From NCBI RefSeq assembly GCF_002443155.1, contig NZ_CP023667.1, positions 1,240,001 to 1,304,000 on the forward strand: DNA of 64,000 bases. The letters are read 5' to 3'. Source of the stretch: Alcaligenes faecalis (GTDB taxonomy: Bacteria > Pseudomonadota > Gammaproteobacteria > Burkholderiales > Burkholderiaceae_B). The notes beneath the pieces were generated by a model that made no database searches, was not told where the DNA came from, and was given only the letters and a program-made list of their open reading frames with translations. Within the stretch, counting starts at the first letter, position 1. Each line of letters starts with the position of its first letter. Made by a program: the position numbers and the translations under genes. Positions 26,139 through 36,059 of the stretch are shown here, one piece after another.

Positions 26139-27218
26139 TTAACCGGGGAGATCCTGGGGGCGTGGCGGGGTGCCCGGCATGAGCTTGAGCGGATTGATCT
26201 GAATGCCCACGATACTGCCGGCGACTGCCCCGTGGTCACGGTCAACTTCAGCAATCATGTCTGCCTGGCCTTCCACGCCTAGTGTCAGTTGCACCCGTCC
26301 GCCCATAAAGCTACGTTGATGGACTCGTGCCTGTGCCCAGCCCGTTTTTCTGTCCAAGGAAACAGTAATGTCTTCCGGTCTGACAAATAGCTCAGTGGCA
26401 TCGCGCAACGAGTCGGGGCAGGGCAGGCATAGATCAGCCAGCCGAATTTCATTGCTTGAGCAGCTTTGCTGCGTGCGTCGCAACACATTTACTCGGCCCA
26501 GAAAGCTTGCCACAAAGGGATGGGTGGGGTTGCGATACAGACTTTCTCCATCGCCAGTCTGAATAATGCGGCCCTCGTGCATGACGGCCAGCCGGTCGGC
26601 AATCGCAAAGGCCTCCTGCTGGTCGTGGGTGACGTGAATGGCGGTGATGCGCAGTCGTCGCAGCAATTCAGCCAGCTCATCGCGTAAAGAGATTTTCAGT
26701 TTGGCATCCAGTGCGGCTAAGGGTTCGTCCAGCAGCAGAACACGGGGTTGATTGGCAATGGCACGTGCGATGGCAACGCGTTGTCGCTGTCCACCGGACA
26801 GGGCAGAGGGCAGGCGTTTTTCCAGGCCATTCAGACGCATCAGATCGACCAGCTCGCCGACCCGTTCCTGACGCAAGGGTTGTGCCATGCCCTTGATTTT
26901 GGGGCCATACCCGATATTGGCTTCTACCGTCATATTGGGGAACAGGGCGTAGTGTTGAAACACCATGCCCACCTCACGTTTCTCGATCGGCAAATGGGTG
27001 ACGTCTTGCCCATCGAACAGAATGCGGCTGCCGGCATCCGGCATCTCCAGGCCGGCGATCAATCGCAGCAAGGTGGTCTTGCCGCAACCTGAAGGCCCGA
27101 GCAAGGCCATGACTTCGCCGGGGGCGATGTCCAGCGTGCTAGGGTGCAACCCCCGCGTGCCATCCGCATAAGTTTTGGCGCATTGTTCGATGCGCACCGG
27201 GACGTGTTTAGTTTCCAT
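26139..27218 (-). CDS. ABC importer ATP-binding subunit (PotA/FbpC/UgpC-type)
   Basis: A 359-residue ATPase that powers the importer. Walker A is LLGPSGCGKTTLLRL near 39-53, the signature LSGGQRQRVAIARA lies near 140, Walker B is VLLLDEPLAALD, and the switch histidine is in IHVTHDQQEAF. The C-terminal 120 residues form a TOBE domain (LFVRPEDITVSL), as in spermidine, iron and glycerol-phosphate importers. It overlaps the next permease gene by 11 bases, so the cluster is one operon. The substrate is discussed under the binding protein. Confidence 0.92.
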   Translation of the reverse strand: METKHVPVRIEQCAKTYADGTRGLHPSTLDIAPGEVMALLGPSGCGKTTLLRLIAGLEMPDAGSRILFDGQDVTHLPIEKREVGMVFQHYALFPNMTVEANIGYGPKIKGMAQPLRQERVGELVDLMRLNGLEKRLPSALSGGQRQRVAIARAIANQPRVLLLDEPLAALDAKLKISLRDELAELLRRLRITAIHVTHDQQEAFAIADRLAVMHEGRIIQTGDGESLYRNPTHPFVASFLGRVNVLRRTQQSCSSNEIRLADLCLPCPDSLRDATELFVRPEDITVSLDRKTGWAQARVHQRSFMGGRVQLTLGVEGQADMIAEVDRDHGAVAGSIVGIQINPLKLMPGTPPRPQDLPG

Positions 27219-28056
27219 CGTGTTTCTCCAGCAAGCGCGCCAGTGTTTGCAGCCCCCAGAGCACGGGCAAGATGACGAGCATGAAAATCAGCGTATAGGC
27301 TGAGCCCACCTCAATGCGCATAGAGGCGTAGCTGTCCGCCAGTCCCACGGGCAGGGTACGTGTCAGCGGTGTATGCAGCATCCAGGTCAGGTTGAACTCG
27401 CCCAGGGACAAGGTGAAAACCATCAGACTGCCCGCCACAATCGCGGGCAGGATGGCAGGCAGCAAGATGCCGAAAAAGATCTGGCTGAAGTTGGCGCCCA
27501 AGGATCGGGCGGCCTCTTCCAGATCCACCAGGCTGCGTTTTTGCAAGGCCGCGCTTGTGGTGCGCACCATAAAGGGCAAAGTGAACACAATGTGGCCTAC
27601 CAAAATGAACCAGAAGCTTTGGCGAAAACCTTGCAAGGAGCCGTAGGCCAACAGCAGAGCCAGCGCGGAGGCCATACCGGGAACGGCTACTGGCAGGGTC
27701 AGCAGTTCCTCGAAGGTCCGGGCCAGGCGCGAGCGACTGCGAGCCAATGCGTAGGCGCAGGGCACGCCAAGCACGATGACAGCCAGCACGCACAGCAGAG
27801 CCAGTTGCAGCGATAGCCAGACCGTAGCACCGTAGTTCACCCAGACCTGTTCTAGCCATTTCAGGGTCAGGCCGCTTTTCAGGCCCAGACGGTAATTGTT
27901 GACCAGGCCCGCCATAACTGAAATCAGGATGGGTCCAAGCAGAAACAGAACAGTCAGGCCGGTCACAGCCAGGAGCACAGGAGCAGGGCGATTCATGCCG
28001 CTAGAAGAAGTCTGCTTCATGGAGCCCTCACGCGATGACGGATGGGTCGCGCACAA
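27208..28056 (-). CDS. ABC importer permease subunit 2
   Basis: A 282-residue membrane protein with six predicted helices. The EAA cytoplasmic loop that docks on the ATPase reads LEEAARSLGANFSQIFFGILLP near 175-197. The true start may be ATG 28020 (MKQTSSSGMNRP), 12 codons in, since the longer form overlaps the upstream permease gene by 29 bases. It pairs with the other permease as a heterodimer of the Fe3+/putrescine/phosphonate type. Confidence 0.9.
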   Translation of the reverse strand: MCATHPSSREGSMKQTSSSGMNRPAPVLLAVTGLTVLFLLGPILISVMAGLVNNYRLGLKSGLTLKWLEQVWVNYGATVWLSLQLALLCVLAVIVLGVPCAYALARSRSRLARTFEELLTLPVAVPGMASALALLLAYGSLQGFRQSFWFILVGHIVFTLPFMVRTTSAALQKRSLVDLEEAARSLGANFSQIFFGILLPAILPAIVAGSLMVFTLSLGEFNLTWMLHTPLTRTLPVGLADSYASMRIEVGSAYTLIFMLVILPVLWGLQTLARLLEKHDGN

Positions 28057-28834
28057 GACGCCGGGCCATCCACAAGGTAAACCATGTCAGCAGCCCCAAG
28101 GAAATGGACAGGCTGGCGGCCAGGGTGAAATTCGCATAATTGGTAAATTCGTTATAGATGGTGATGGGCAGTACTTCGTAGCGGCTGGACAAGGTGAAGG
28201 CCGTGCCGAACGCGCCCATGGAGGTGGCAAACACAATGGCGCCACAGGACAAGGAGGTCGGTGCCAGTTCCGGTATCCAGACGTCTCTGGCGACGGCCCA
28301 GCGCGAGGCACCGCAGGCGCGTGCTGCCTCTTCCAGATTGCGGTCGATGGATTCGGCCGCCGCGGTATAGGTGGCAATGGCGCGGGGCAGGGAAAAGTAC
28401 AGATAGGCCAGAAACAGACCCAGCAAGCCATAGGCAAAGGTCACACGTCCCAAACCCAGGTCCTGCGTGATCTGAGCCAGAAGCCCCTGCCGGCCACCCA
28501 GCAAAATAATGAAAAAACCGACGATCACGCCCGGAAAAGACAGGGGCAAGGTCATCAAGGAAAGCAGCAGACGCTTGGCAGGTACGCGATGGCGAGCCAT
28601 CACGATACCCACCATGGCGCCCAGTACCAGGGTCGCCAGCGTCACGATGGCGGACAGGAGCAGCGTTTGCAGCAGGGCCTGCAAGTAACGCCCCGATGTC
28701 AGGACGACCCAGTAGGTGTGGATGCCTTCTTGTGCGGGCAGTGCCAGAAGCTGTGCCGCAGGCAAGAGCCAGAAGGCAGCAAAAAAGGCCACAGCAGGTG
28801 CCGAGCACAGGGGTAACAGGTATTTGCCTTGCAT
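28028..28834 (-). CDS. ABC importer permease subunit 1
   Basis: A 268-residue membrane protein with six predicted helices and the EAA loop NLEEAARACGASRWAVARDV near 164-183. The periplasmic loop between helices 1 and 2 carries LALPAQEGIHTYWVVLTSGRY, typical of PotB-like permeases. It lies 28 bases after the binding protein gene and partly overlaps the start of the second permease gene. Confidence 0.9.
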   Translation of the reverse strand: MQGKYLLPLCSAPAVAFFAAFWLLPAAQLLALPAQEGIHTYWVVLTSGRYLQALLQTLLLSAIVTLATLVLGAMVGIVMARHRVPAKRLLLSLMTLPLSFPGVIVGFFIILLGGRQGLLAQITQDLGLGRVTFAYGLLGLFLAYLYFSLPRAIATYTAAAESIDRNLEEAARACGASRWAVARDVWIPELAPTSLSCGAIVFATSMGAFGTAFTLSSRYEVLPITIYNEFTNYANFTLAASLSISLGLLTWFTLWMARRLVRDPSVIA

Positions 28835-28862
28835 ACGCTAACTCCACATCTCAGAGGGCCGC

Positions 28863-29879
28863 TTAGCGGACCTCGGCCAGATAACGTTCGGCAAAGGGTT
28901 TCTGGCCTTGTCCCATGCGGTCATAGTCAATCGCCTTGGCACGGGCGTATTCGCTGTCAGGCAAAAAGCGCGACTGTGCCTGTTCGCTGATGGCGCTGCT
29001 GCGAACCGGACGCAGGAAGGCATTGGCCCAGATCGACTGCCCTTGCTCGGACAGCACGAAATCCAGCACTTTGCGTCCCTCTTCGGTGTGCGGTGCCTTG
29101 TTGACCAGGGACATCACGTAAGGAACGACAATCGTGCCTTCTTGCGGAATCACGAAGGCCACATCCTCGCCGTCCTTGTATTGAGCGCGATAGGCGCTGA
29201 AGTCGTAGTCCAGCAAGATGGGGATCTCGCCGGAAATCAGGCGGGCATAGGCGGTTTGCTTGGGGACGATGGGATTGTTTTTTTGCAAGGCCTTGAACCA
29301 GTTGATGGCCGGATCAAAGTTATCCATGGTGCCGCCCAGGGCTTCATTGATCGCCACGGCGCCCACATAGCCCACGAAGGCGGATGACGGGTCCAGGTAG
29401 CCAACCAAGCCTTTGTATTCCGGTTTGAGCAAATCGTTCCAGGAGGCAGGTACGGGTACATCACCCAAGGCCGATTTGTTGACCATGATGCCCATGGTGC
29501 CGGAGTGAATGGCAAACCAATGGCCTTGCGGATCCTTCAGACCTTCCGGAATCTGCTCCCAGCCCTTGGGCTTGTAGGCCTGAGTCACCCCTTCTTTTTG
29601 GGCCTGAATGGCAAAGGTAATGCCCAGGTAGGTCACGTCGGCCACCGGGTTGGCCGATTCGGCAACCAGTTGAGCCAGCGACTGGCCCGAGTTCTTGTTG
29701 TCTGGGGGCACGGTAATGCCGGTGTGCTGTTTGATGGCCTCGATCTGGCTGGCCCAGTCAGCCCATTCAGGTGGACAGTTGTAGCAGATTGCCGTCTGTG
29801 CGGCGGCCGCATTGCCGAATGTCAGCATGGCCAATGGCAATGCGACACGGCATGCCAAGGTGCTCAAAATATGTTTCAT
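28863..29879 (-). CDS. ABC importer periplasmic binding protein, substrate unassigned
   Basis: A 338-residue family 1 extracellular binding protein. The signal peptide ends at AAAAQ near residue 27. The mature protein opens AICYNCPPEWADWASQI, with two cysteines likely in a disulphide. GTIVVPYVMSLVNKAPH and LLDYDFSAYRAQYKDGE are cleft-like blocks. Related proteins bind iron, polyamines, 2-aminoethylphosphonate or glycerophosphodiesters. A phosphodiesterase in the operon suggests an organophosphate, but the sequence does not decide. It is the first gene of the import operon after the regulator. Confidence 0.85.
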   Translation of the reverse strand: MKHILSTLACRVALPLAMLTFGNAAAAQTAICYNCPPEWADWASQIEAIKQHTGITVPPDNKNSGQSLAQLVAESANPVADVTYLGITFAIQAQKEGVTQAYKPKGWEQIPEGLKDPQGHWFAIHSGTMGIMVNKSALGDVPVPASWNDLLKPEYKGLVGYLDPSSAFVGYVGAVAINEALGGTMDNFDPAINWFKALQKNNPIVPKQTAYARLISGEIPILLDYDFSAYRAQYKDGEDVAFVIPQEGTIVVPYVMSLVNKAPHTEEGRKVLDFVLSEQGQSIWANAFLRPVRSSAISEQAQSRFLPDSEYARAKAIDYDRMGQGQKPFAERYLAEVR

Positions 29880-29946
29880 GGTTGTTCACTCCAGTCAGTA
29901 AGTGGGGCTAAATAAAGCCGGCATGGCTTGCAGGCAGGGGGCGTTA

Positions 29947-29961
29947 CGGGAAAGTTTCCCG
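29947..29961. promoter_or_regulatory. Palindrome before the binding-protein gene
   Basis: CGGGAAAGTTTCCCG has perfect seven-base arms and one central base, 68 bases before the binding-protein ATG. It could be an operator. It differs from the LacI-like operator at 31065-31084, which has an even centre. Confidence 0.35.
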
Positions 29962-29981
29962 GGAAGGAGGACACAGCATCG

Positions 29982-31049
29982 TCAGGGCGCCTGTAGTTGG
30001 AACGGAGAGGGGGCGCAGGATTCACCCGGATCAAAGGTGTAGGGCAGCAATATCGACTCTTGAGCCGGAACAGGCTGCTGCCGGGCGATAGCACCTAGCA
30101 GCAAGCCGATGCACTGGCGGCCAATTTTCTCATTGGGCTGGACGATGGTGGCGGGGCGGGGAAACAGCTCCGCGCCCAGGCCAATGCCGTCAAAGCCAAT
30201 AATGCTGATGTCCTGGGGGACGCGCAGGCCGATCTGTTGCGCGGTTCGCAAGCAACGAATGGCAATCAAGTCATTGGAGCCGATGACGGCGGTAGGCCGA
30301 TCTGTCTGGCGCAAAAGCCGGGCGACGCTGGCCAGATGAAGGCCACTCTTCTTGTGGGCAGAGGCTGGCTGGTCGTCAGGCGTTTGATCCATAAACGGCA
30401 CTTCCAGCAGGGGCATGGGGGCCAAGCCGGCACGGTCCATCCCTTTGAGGTAACCACGACTGCGTTGTTGGGCACGGTCGGAAACATGCAAGTGCCCGCT
30501 CACCATGGCAATGCGGCGATGGCCCTGTGTTGCCAGATGGCCAATCAGCTCAATCATGGCTTGTTCACCATTGACGGTGACGCAGGGGTGTTCGGGATGC
30601 TGGTTGTAGGCCAGCACATAAGGGCAGGATGTTTTGCTCAAGCGCTCCAACGCGGGGGAGCGAGCTGGATTTGAGACCACCAGAACAATGCCCTCCACGT
30701 TGCTGGCCAACAGCAGGGCCACGGCCTGGGATTCACGCTCAAGGTGGTATTCCGTAAAGAAGGGCAGGATGGCGTAGCCGCCGCGGGTAGCGGTATCGGC
30801 AATTCCTTTCAGGCACTCGGCAAAGACGGGATTGAGCAAGGTAGGCAGGACCACACCAATCACACGGCTGCGCTGGCTGCGCAGGCTGCGGGCCGAGGCA
30901 TTGGGCTCGTAACCCAGTGCCTGGATGGCGGCTTGCACACGCTGCAGGGTCTTGTCGCCCACCTTTTCAGGTTCATTGATAACGCGCGATACCGTGGCAA
31001 CCGATACCTGCGCTGCTTTGGCGACATCCAGAATTCCAACATTGGCCAT
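29982..31049 (-). CDS. LacI-family transcriptional regulator
   Basis: A 355-residue repressor. The N-terminal helix-turn-helix (ILDVAKAAQVSVATVSRVINEP) and hinge (RVQAAIQALGYEPNASARSL) are standard, and the rest is a periplasmic-binding-protein-like effector domain (VIGVVLPTLLNPVFAECLKG). It lies upstream of the importer in the same direction, so it probably senses the imported compound and controls the operon. A near-perfect palindrome centred on CG begins 16 bases upstream of its start codon and is the likely autoregulatory operator. Confidence 0.92.
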   Translation of the reverse strand: MANVGILDVAKAAQVSVATVSRVINEPEKVGDKTLQRVQAAIQALGYEPNASARSLRSQRSRVIGVVLPTLLNPVFAECLKGIADTATRGGYAILPFFTEYHLERESQAVALLLASNVEGIVLVVSNPARSPALERLSKTSCPYVLAYNQHPEHPCVTVNGEQAMIELIGHLATQGHRRIAMVSGHLHVSDRAQQRSRGYLKGMDRAGLAPMPLLEVPFMDQTPDDQPASAHKKSGLHLASVARLLRQTDRPTAVIGSNDLIAIRCLRTAQQIGLRVPQDISIIGFDGIGLGAELFPRPATIVQPNEKIGRQCIGLLLGAIARQQPVPAQESILLPYTFDPGESCAPSPFQLQAP

Positions 31050-31064
31050 GACGCTCAGCCGTCA

Positions 31065-31084
31065 AAATGAAAACGATTACATTT
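31065..31084. promoter_or_regulatory. Likely LacI-family operator
   Basis: AAATGAAAACGATTACATTT is symmetric about the central CG at 16 of 20 positions, and the four off-positions are only A/T swaps. The central CG and AT-rich arms match the general operator shape of the LacI family. It lies 16 bases before the regulator's ATG, between it and the divergent kdp operon. Confidence 0.6.
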
Positions 31085-31291
31085 GAGCAAAGGCATATGT
31101 CAGGCAGATGACGGTACGTCCATGAGCTTGCTGCTGCTGCCTCGATCTGTCTCAAAGGCAGGTCCGTGGCCCTGTGCCCCCAATCCATATGCCGTCTTTA
31201 TATCCAGGCCACGAAACACTGCTCTGAATTTATGCGGCCACTCCTAGACTTTGTCTGTCTGCTGCAAGTCAGCATTGATAGGGAGTTCGGG

Positions 31292-31387
31292 ATGAGTGCG
31301 TCCTTTTTCACAGTTCTGGCAGGAGGGATTTCTCTGGGGCTGTTTATCTATTTGTTCTATGCCTTGCTCAAGGCCGAAAAATTCTAA
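31292..31387 (+). CDS. kdpF: KdpF, small subunit of the potassium-transporting ATPase
   Basis: A 31-residue single-helix membrane peptide ending YALLKAEKF, close to the YALINAEAF end of E. coli KdpF. KdpF binds the KdpABC complex in the membrane and stabilises it. It has its own ribosome-binding site (GGGAG, about eight bases before ATG 31292). The longer frame from 31166 is an extension with no support. Confidence 0.85.
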   Translation: MSASFFTVLAGGISLGLFIYLFYALLKAEKF

Positions 31388-31429
31388 GTTCAGGCCGGCA
31401 AGTGTTCATTGTTTGGAACAGGTGTGCAT

Positions 31430-31513
31430 ATGAGTGATTTTCTATTTTTAGCGATTCTGTTCGCATTCTTTGCGATGGCGGCCGGATTTGTTCTTGGTCT
31501 TGAGAAACTGTAA
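31430..31513 (+). CDS. 27-residue membrane peptide between kdpF and kdpA
   Basis: A short frame too small for routine gene calling encodes [20 protein letters not shown] followed by VLGLEKL. It is one hydrophobic helix with an acidic-basic C-terminal end, much like KdpF in design but with a different sequence. GGAACAGG lies before the ATG and kdpA starts 12 bases after its stop. A second KdpF-like subunit or a translational coupler is suggested; both are inference. Confidence 0.6.
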   Translation: MSDFLFLAILFAFFAMAAGFVLGLEKL

Positions 31514-31524
31514 GAGGGGCAGTC

Positions 31525-33228
31525 ATGCTGGACGATCTGATGCAGTTTCTAATTATTCTGGCCCTCTCCACGGTCTTGCTGGTGGTGGTGGGCAAATGGA
31601 TTGCCCATTTTTTCAGTAGCCCCAATCACAGCCTGATCGAGCGTGGTACGTATCGGCTACTGGGTGTGAATCCTGAGGAGAAAATGTCCTGGAAGCGATA
31701 TGGTCTGGCGCTCTTGTTCAGCAACGCCGCCATGTTGCTTCTGGGATATGTTCTTTTGCGGGTGCAGGCCTGGATTCCCGGAGACAGCTTGCAGCGTGCC
31801 GCGCAAACGCCCGACCTGGCCTTCAATACGGCCGTGTCCTTTACGACCAATACTAATTGGCAGGCATATTCGGGCGAATCCAGTCTGTCCAACTTCTCTC
31901 AAATGGCGGCCATCACTTTTTTGATGATGATCCGTGCCACCACGAGTTTGGCTGCGGCTGGTGGCTTCATCCGTGGTTTAAGCCGTAAAAGTTCGGCTGA
32001 TATTGGTAATTACTGGGTGGACTTCACCCGCTCTTTATATCGCCTGCTCTTGCCGTGCAGTTTTTTGCTGGCTTTGCTGTATATCTGGCAGGGTATGCCG
32101 CAGACGCTGACTTCTGATGTCGTGGTCAACACGCTGGAAGGGCTTAAGCAGCAGATTATTCTGGGGCCAGTGGCCAGCCTTGAAAGCATCAAGCATGTGG
32201 GAACCAATGGGGGCGGTTTCTTTGGCATGAATGCGGCCCATCCTTTTGAAAATCCCACGCCGCTGACTAATACCGTGCATATGCTCAGCATGTTGCTGGT
32301 GCCCTCGGCCTTGACCTATGCCTTTGGCTCGATGCTGGCTCGTCGTCGCCAGGGCTGGGCCTTCTTTACAGCCTTCTTGGTGATGTTCATCGGCTTTCTG
32401 TCTCTGATTTATAGCGCCGAGCAGGCAGGCAATCCTTTGCTGACGTCCCTGGGTGTGGACCAGGCCCAAAGCAGCACGATGGGCGGTGGCAATCTGGAAG
32501 GCAAGGAACTGCGCTTCGGTGTGGCGCAAAGCAGCTTGTTTGCCACCGTGACCACGGCTGCGACCACCGGCTCGGTCGATGCCATGCACTCTTCGCTGAC
32601 CCCTTTGGGTGGCCTGGTGCCGATTGCCCAAATGATGCTGAACAACGTCTTTGGTGGGATAGGCGTGGGCTTTATCAGCCTGGTTAGCTACGCCATTCTG
32701 ACGGTGTTTCTGGTGGGCATGATGATAGGGCGCAGCCCGGAGTTTCTGGGCAAGAAGATTGAGGCGCGGGAGATGAAGTACGTGATGCTCGCCATGCTGG
32801 CGCATGCCTTCAGCATTCTGGGCTTTACGGCCTTGGCCAGCGTGCTGCCATCCACCATGAACAGCCTGTCCAATATGGGGCCGCATGGCTTCAGCGAAGT
32901 CCTGTACGCCTACACCTCGGGTACGGCCAATAACGGGTCGGCCTTTGCCGGCTTCAATGCGAACACGCCATTCTTCAATACCACGATAGGGCTGGCCATG
33001 CTGGTCGGGCGTTACCTGACCTTGTTGCCCTTGCTGGCTCTGGCCGGTGTGCTGGCAGCCAAGAAAGCGGTTCCTGCTGGTCCTGGCACCTTGTCGACGG
33101 CCACTCCCTTGTTTACCGGTTTGTTGATCTTCGTGGTTCTGGTGGTGGGTGGGCTGACTTTCCTGCCTGCTCTGGCGCTGGGCCCGATTGTGGAGCACCT
33201 GTTGATGCTCGATGGCATTACTTTTTGA
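31525..33228 (+). CDS. kdpA: Potassium-transporting ATPase subunit KdpA
   Basis: The 567-residue potassium channel-like subunit of the Kdp pump. All four selectivity-loop regions are present: [13 protein letters not shown] near 112, [19 protein letters not shown] near 229, [19 protein letters not shown] near 355 and [13 protein letters not shown] near 470. The start ATG 31525 has GAGGGG nine bases before it. Length matches E. coli (557). The protein looks intact. Confidence 0.97.
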   Translation: MLDDLMQFLIILALSTVLLVVVGKWIAHFFSSPNHSLIERGTYRLLGVNPEEKMSWKRYGLALLFSNAAMLLLGYVLLRVQAWIPGDSLQRAAQTPDLAFNTAVSFTTNTNWQAYSGESSLSNFSQMAAITFLMMIRATTSLAAAGGFIRGLSRKSSADIGNYWVDFTRSLYRLLLPCSFLLALLYIWQGMPQTLTSDVVVNTLEGLKQQIILGPVASLESIKHVGTNGGGFFGMNAAHPFENPTPLTNTVHMLSMLLVPSALTYAFGSMLARRRQGWAFFTAFLVMFIGFLSLIYSAEQAGNPLLTSLGVDQAQSSTMGGGNLEGKELRFGVAQSSLFATVTTAATTGSVDAMHSSLTPLGGLVPIAQMMLNNVFGGIGVGFISLVSYAILTVFLVGMMIGRSPEFLGKKIEAREMKYVMLAMLAHAFSILGFTALASVLPSTMNSLSNMGPHGFSEVLYAYTSGTANNGSAFAGFNANTPFFNTTIGLAMLVGRYLTLLPLLALAGVLAAKKAVPAGPGTLSTATPLFTGLLIFVVLVVGGLTFLPALALGPIVEHLLMLDGITF

Positions 33229-33240
33229 GGATTGACTGTC

Positions 33241-33915
33241 ATGTCTACCCATCAATATATGGTTTCGACAGCGGCTGCACCGACGATGAGAAGCTTCTTG
33301 CGTCCCGTGCTGCTGTCTGCCGTGTTTTTCATGCTTTTGACGGGCATTGCCTACCCATTGGCTACGACCTTGATTGGCACCGCCCTGTTCCCGGAACAGG
33401 CAAAGGGCGGCCTGATTCAGCGTGACGGCCAGCTCGTGGGTTCCCGCCAGATTGGTCAGTACTTCAGTCAGCCCGAGTATTTTCATGGGCGCCCCAGTGC
33501 AACCTTGGGCGCGGACCCGGCTGATCCTTCCAACACTATTGCGCAGCCTTATAACGCCGCTGCCAGCGGGGCGAGCAATCAGGGGGTATTAAGCAAGAGT
33601 CTGCTGGAGGCTGTGGCCGAACGCAGCAGGGCCTATCGCCTGATGAACGGTTTGGCCAAGGATTCACCCGTGCCGGTGGATGCCGTGACGGCGTCGGCAT
33701 CGGGACTGGACCCCCACATCTCGGTAGCCAATGCCCGTTTGCAGGCCGCGCGTATTGCCAAGGTACGTGGCATGTCGCTGGCTCAGGTTCAGGTCCTGAT
33801 CGATCGCTATACCCTTGCTCGTCAATTAGGCGTGCTGGGTGAGCCACGCGTGCAGGTCCTGGAGCTTAATCTTGCGCTGGACATGGCCAAGCCTGCCCAG
33901 CCTGCAGTGCATTAG
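33241..33915 (+). CDS. kdpC: Potassium-transporting ATPase subunit KdpC
   Basis: A 224-residue single-pass membrane subunit that assists ATP and potassium affinity of the pump. The membrane helix is [22 protein letters not shown] near residues 24-45. Family blocks follow: [32 protein letters not shown] and [15 protein letters not shown]. It lies between kdpA and kdpB, whereas the usual order is kdpA-kdpB-kdpC. Start ATG 33241 was preferred to 33232. Confidence 0.96.
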   Translation: MSTHQYMVSTAAAPTMRSFLRPVLLSAVFFMLLTGIAYPLATTLIGTALFPEQAKGGLIQRDGQLVGSRQIGQYFSQPEYFHGRPSATLGADPADPSNTIAQPYNAAASGASNQGVLSKSLLEAVAERSRAYRLMNGLAKDSPVPVDAVTASASGLDPHISVANARLQAARIAKVRGMSLAQVQVLIDRYTLARQLGVLGEPRVQVLELNLALDMAKPAQPAVH

Positions 33916-33929
33916 GAGCAGGTGTCATT

Positions 33930-36014
33930 ATGTCTATTACTGATCTGAAAGCCCCGCAAGAGGCCGAGCGTTCGACGGCATTTCAGGCCGTGCCCTGGGG
34001 CACGGTGTGCAAGGAAGCCTTCAAGAAGTTGTCTCCACGGGTGCAATTTAAAAACCCGGTGATGTGTGTGGTGTATCTGGGCAGTATCGTCACCAGCTTG
34101 CTGGGTGTGCAGGCCTTGATGGGGCAAGGCGAGGCCCCCACCGGCTTTATCTGGTCCATTGCCGCCTGGCTGTGGTTTACGGTCCTGTTTGCCAATGCGG
34201 CCGAAGCCGTAGCAGAAGGGCGCGGCAAGGCGCAGGCCGATGCGCTGCGCTCCACCCGCAAGCGGGTCATGGCCAAAGTTCTGAAAGACCCGGTCCGTGA
34301 CAGCCGCTCCTGGCCAGTGCCCAGCGATGAACTGGTGCCCGGTGCCTATGTGCTGGTTGAAGCGGGCGAGATTATTCCGGCTGACGGCGAAGTGCTGCAG
34401 GGGGCGGCGTCGGTAGACGAGTCCGCCATTACGGGTGAATCGGCACCTGTGATTCGGGAGTCGGGAGGTGACTTTTGTTCGGTTACGGGCGGGACGTGCG
34501 TTCTGTCGGACTGGATTGTGATGCAGGTCACCGCCAAGCCGGGTGAAGCTTTTCTGGACCGCATGATTGCAATGGTGGAGGGCGCCAAGCGCGGCAAGAC
34601 GCCTAACGAGATTGCCTTGAATATCTTGCTGGTCGCCCTGACGCTGATCTTCCTGCTGGTCTGCGTCACCTTGTTGCCTTTCTCCAGTTTTGCCACTGTG
34701 CTGACCGGCCAAGGCTCGCCCGTCACGATTACTGCCCTGATTGCCTTGTTGGTGTGCCTGATTCCAACCACTATCGGTGCTTTGTTATCGGCTGTCGGTG
34801 TGGCCGGAATGAGCCGCATGATGAAGGCCAATGTGCTGGCCAGCTCTGGCCGTGCGATTGAGGCGGCCGGGGACGTGGATGTCTTGCTGCTGGACAAGAC
34901 CGGCACCATTACCTTGGGTAATCGAGAGGCCTCGGCCTTCTTGCCCGCGCCACAGGTGTCGGAGCAAGCCCTGGCAGACGCAGCTCAATTGGCTTCGTTG
35001 GCGGACGAGACCCCCGAAGGGCGCTCCATAGTGGTGCTGGCCAAGCAACTCTTCAATTTGCGTGGCCGTGAGTTGCAAGGTGCGCAGACCATCGCCTTTA
35101 GCGCCCATACGCGCATGAGCGGGATTGATATTGAGGGTCGTCAGATCCGAAAAGGGGCGGCGAACACCATGCGCTCGCATATTGAGTCCCAGGGCGGCGT
35201 GTTTCCCCGCGAATTGGATGCCTTGGTCAAGGAGGTTGCCCGGCGGGGCAGCACACCGTTGGTCGTCACCGAAGGCAATAAGGTGCTGGGCGTGGTGGAG
35301 CTCAAGGATATTGTCAAAGGCGGTATCAAGGAGCGCTTTGCTGAGTTGCGAGCCATGGGCATCAAGACGGTCATGATTACCGGGGACAACAAGCTGACCG
35401 CCGCTGCCATTGCAGCGGAAGCCGGGGTGGATGACTATCTGGCCGAAGCCACACCTGAGGACAAGCTGCAGTTGATTCGGCGCTATCAGGACGAAGGCCG
35501 CCTGGTTGCCATGACCGGGGACGGTACGAACGACGCGCCTGCTCTGGCGCAGGCCGATGTGGCCGTGGCCATGAACAGCGGTACCCAGGCGGCCAAAGAG
35601 GCCGGCAATATGGTGGATCTGGACAGCAACCCCACCAAGCTCTTGCGCGTGGTGGAAGTGGGCAAGCAGATGATCATGACGCGCGGTGCCCTGACCACCT
35701 TCAGCATCGCGAATGATCTGGCCAAGTACTTTGCGATTATTCCGGCGGCTTTTGTGGTCACCTATCCCGCTCTGGGGGCCTTGAATGTGATGCAGTTGCA
35801 TAGTCCGGCTACCGCGATCCTGTCTGCGGTCATTTTCAATGCACTGATCATCATCGCTCTGATTCCCCTGGCCCTGCGGGGGGTGAAGTATCGGGCTGAA
35901 CCGGCCAGCCGCCTGCTGAAACGCAATTTGCTGATCTACGGTTTGGGCGGGCTGATCGCGCCTTTTATAGGTATCAAACTGATTGATTTACTGCTGACGC
36001 CCTTGTTTGGATAA
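33930..36014 (+). CDS. kdpB: Potassium-transporting ATPase ATP-binding subunit KdpB
   Basis: The 694-residue P-type ATPase catalytic subunit. The phosphorylated aspartate is in [12 protein letters not shown] near residue 320, the dephosphorylation loop is AITGESAPV near 168, and the hinge is [17 protein letters not shown] near 530. KdpB energises potassium movement through KdpA. Length and motifs are standard. It follows kdpC by 14 bases with GGAGCAGG as the ribosome-binding site. Confidence 0.97.
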   Translation: MSITDLKAPQEAERSTAFQAVPWGTVCKEAFKKLSPRVQFKNPVMCVVYLGSIVTSLLGVQALMGQGEAPTGFIWSIAAWLWFTVLFANAAEAVAEGRGKAQADALRSTRKRVMAKVLKDPVRDSRSWPVPSDELVPGAYVLVEAGEIIPADGEVLQGAASVDESAITGESAPVIRESGGDFCSVTGGTCVLSDWIVMQVTAKPGEAFLDRMIAMVEGAKRGKTPNEIALNILLVALTLIFLLVCVTLLPFSSFATVLTGQGSPVTITALIALLVCLIPTTIGALLSAVGVAGMSRMMKANVLASSGRAIEAAGDVDVLLLDKTGTITLGNREASAFLPAPQVSEQALADAAQLASLADETPEGRSIVVLAKQLFNLRGRELQGAQTIAFSAHTRMSGIDIEGRQIRKGAANTMRSHIESQGGVFPRELDALVKEVARRGSTPLVVTEGNKVLGVVELKDIVKGGIKERFAELRAMGIKTVMITGDNKLTAAAIAAEAGVDDYLAEATPEDKLQLIRRYQDEGRLVAMTGDGTNDAPALAQADVAVAMNSGTQAAKEAGNMVDLDSNPTKLLRVVEVGKQMIMTRGALTTFSIANDLAKYFAIIPAAFVVTYPALGALNVMQLHSPATAILSAVIFNALIIIALIPLALRGVKYRAEPASRLLKRNLLIYGLGGLIAPFIGIKLIDLLLTPLFG

Positions 36015-36059
36015 GAGCGTAAGATCAATAGCAGTTTTCTGGATGGAGTGCACAGATCC

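Noticed and set aside
32035..33486. Minus-strand frame opposite kdpA and kdpC
   Set aside because: His/Gln-rich shadow typical of high-GC antisense frames.
36048..36059. GTG start of kdpD at 36048
   Set aside because: The GGAG sequence directly abuts the GTG, while ATG 36060 lies at workable spacing and begins an equally good N-terminus.
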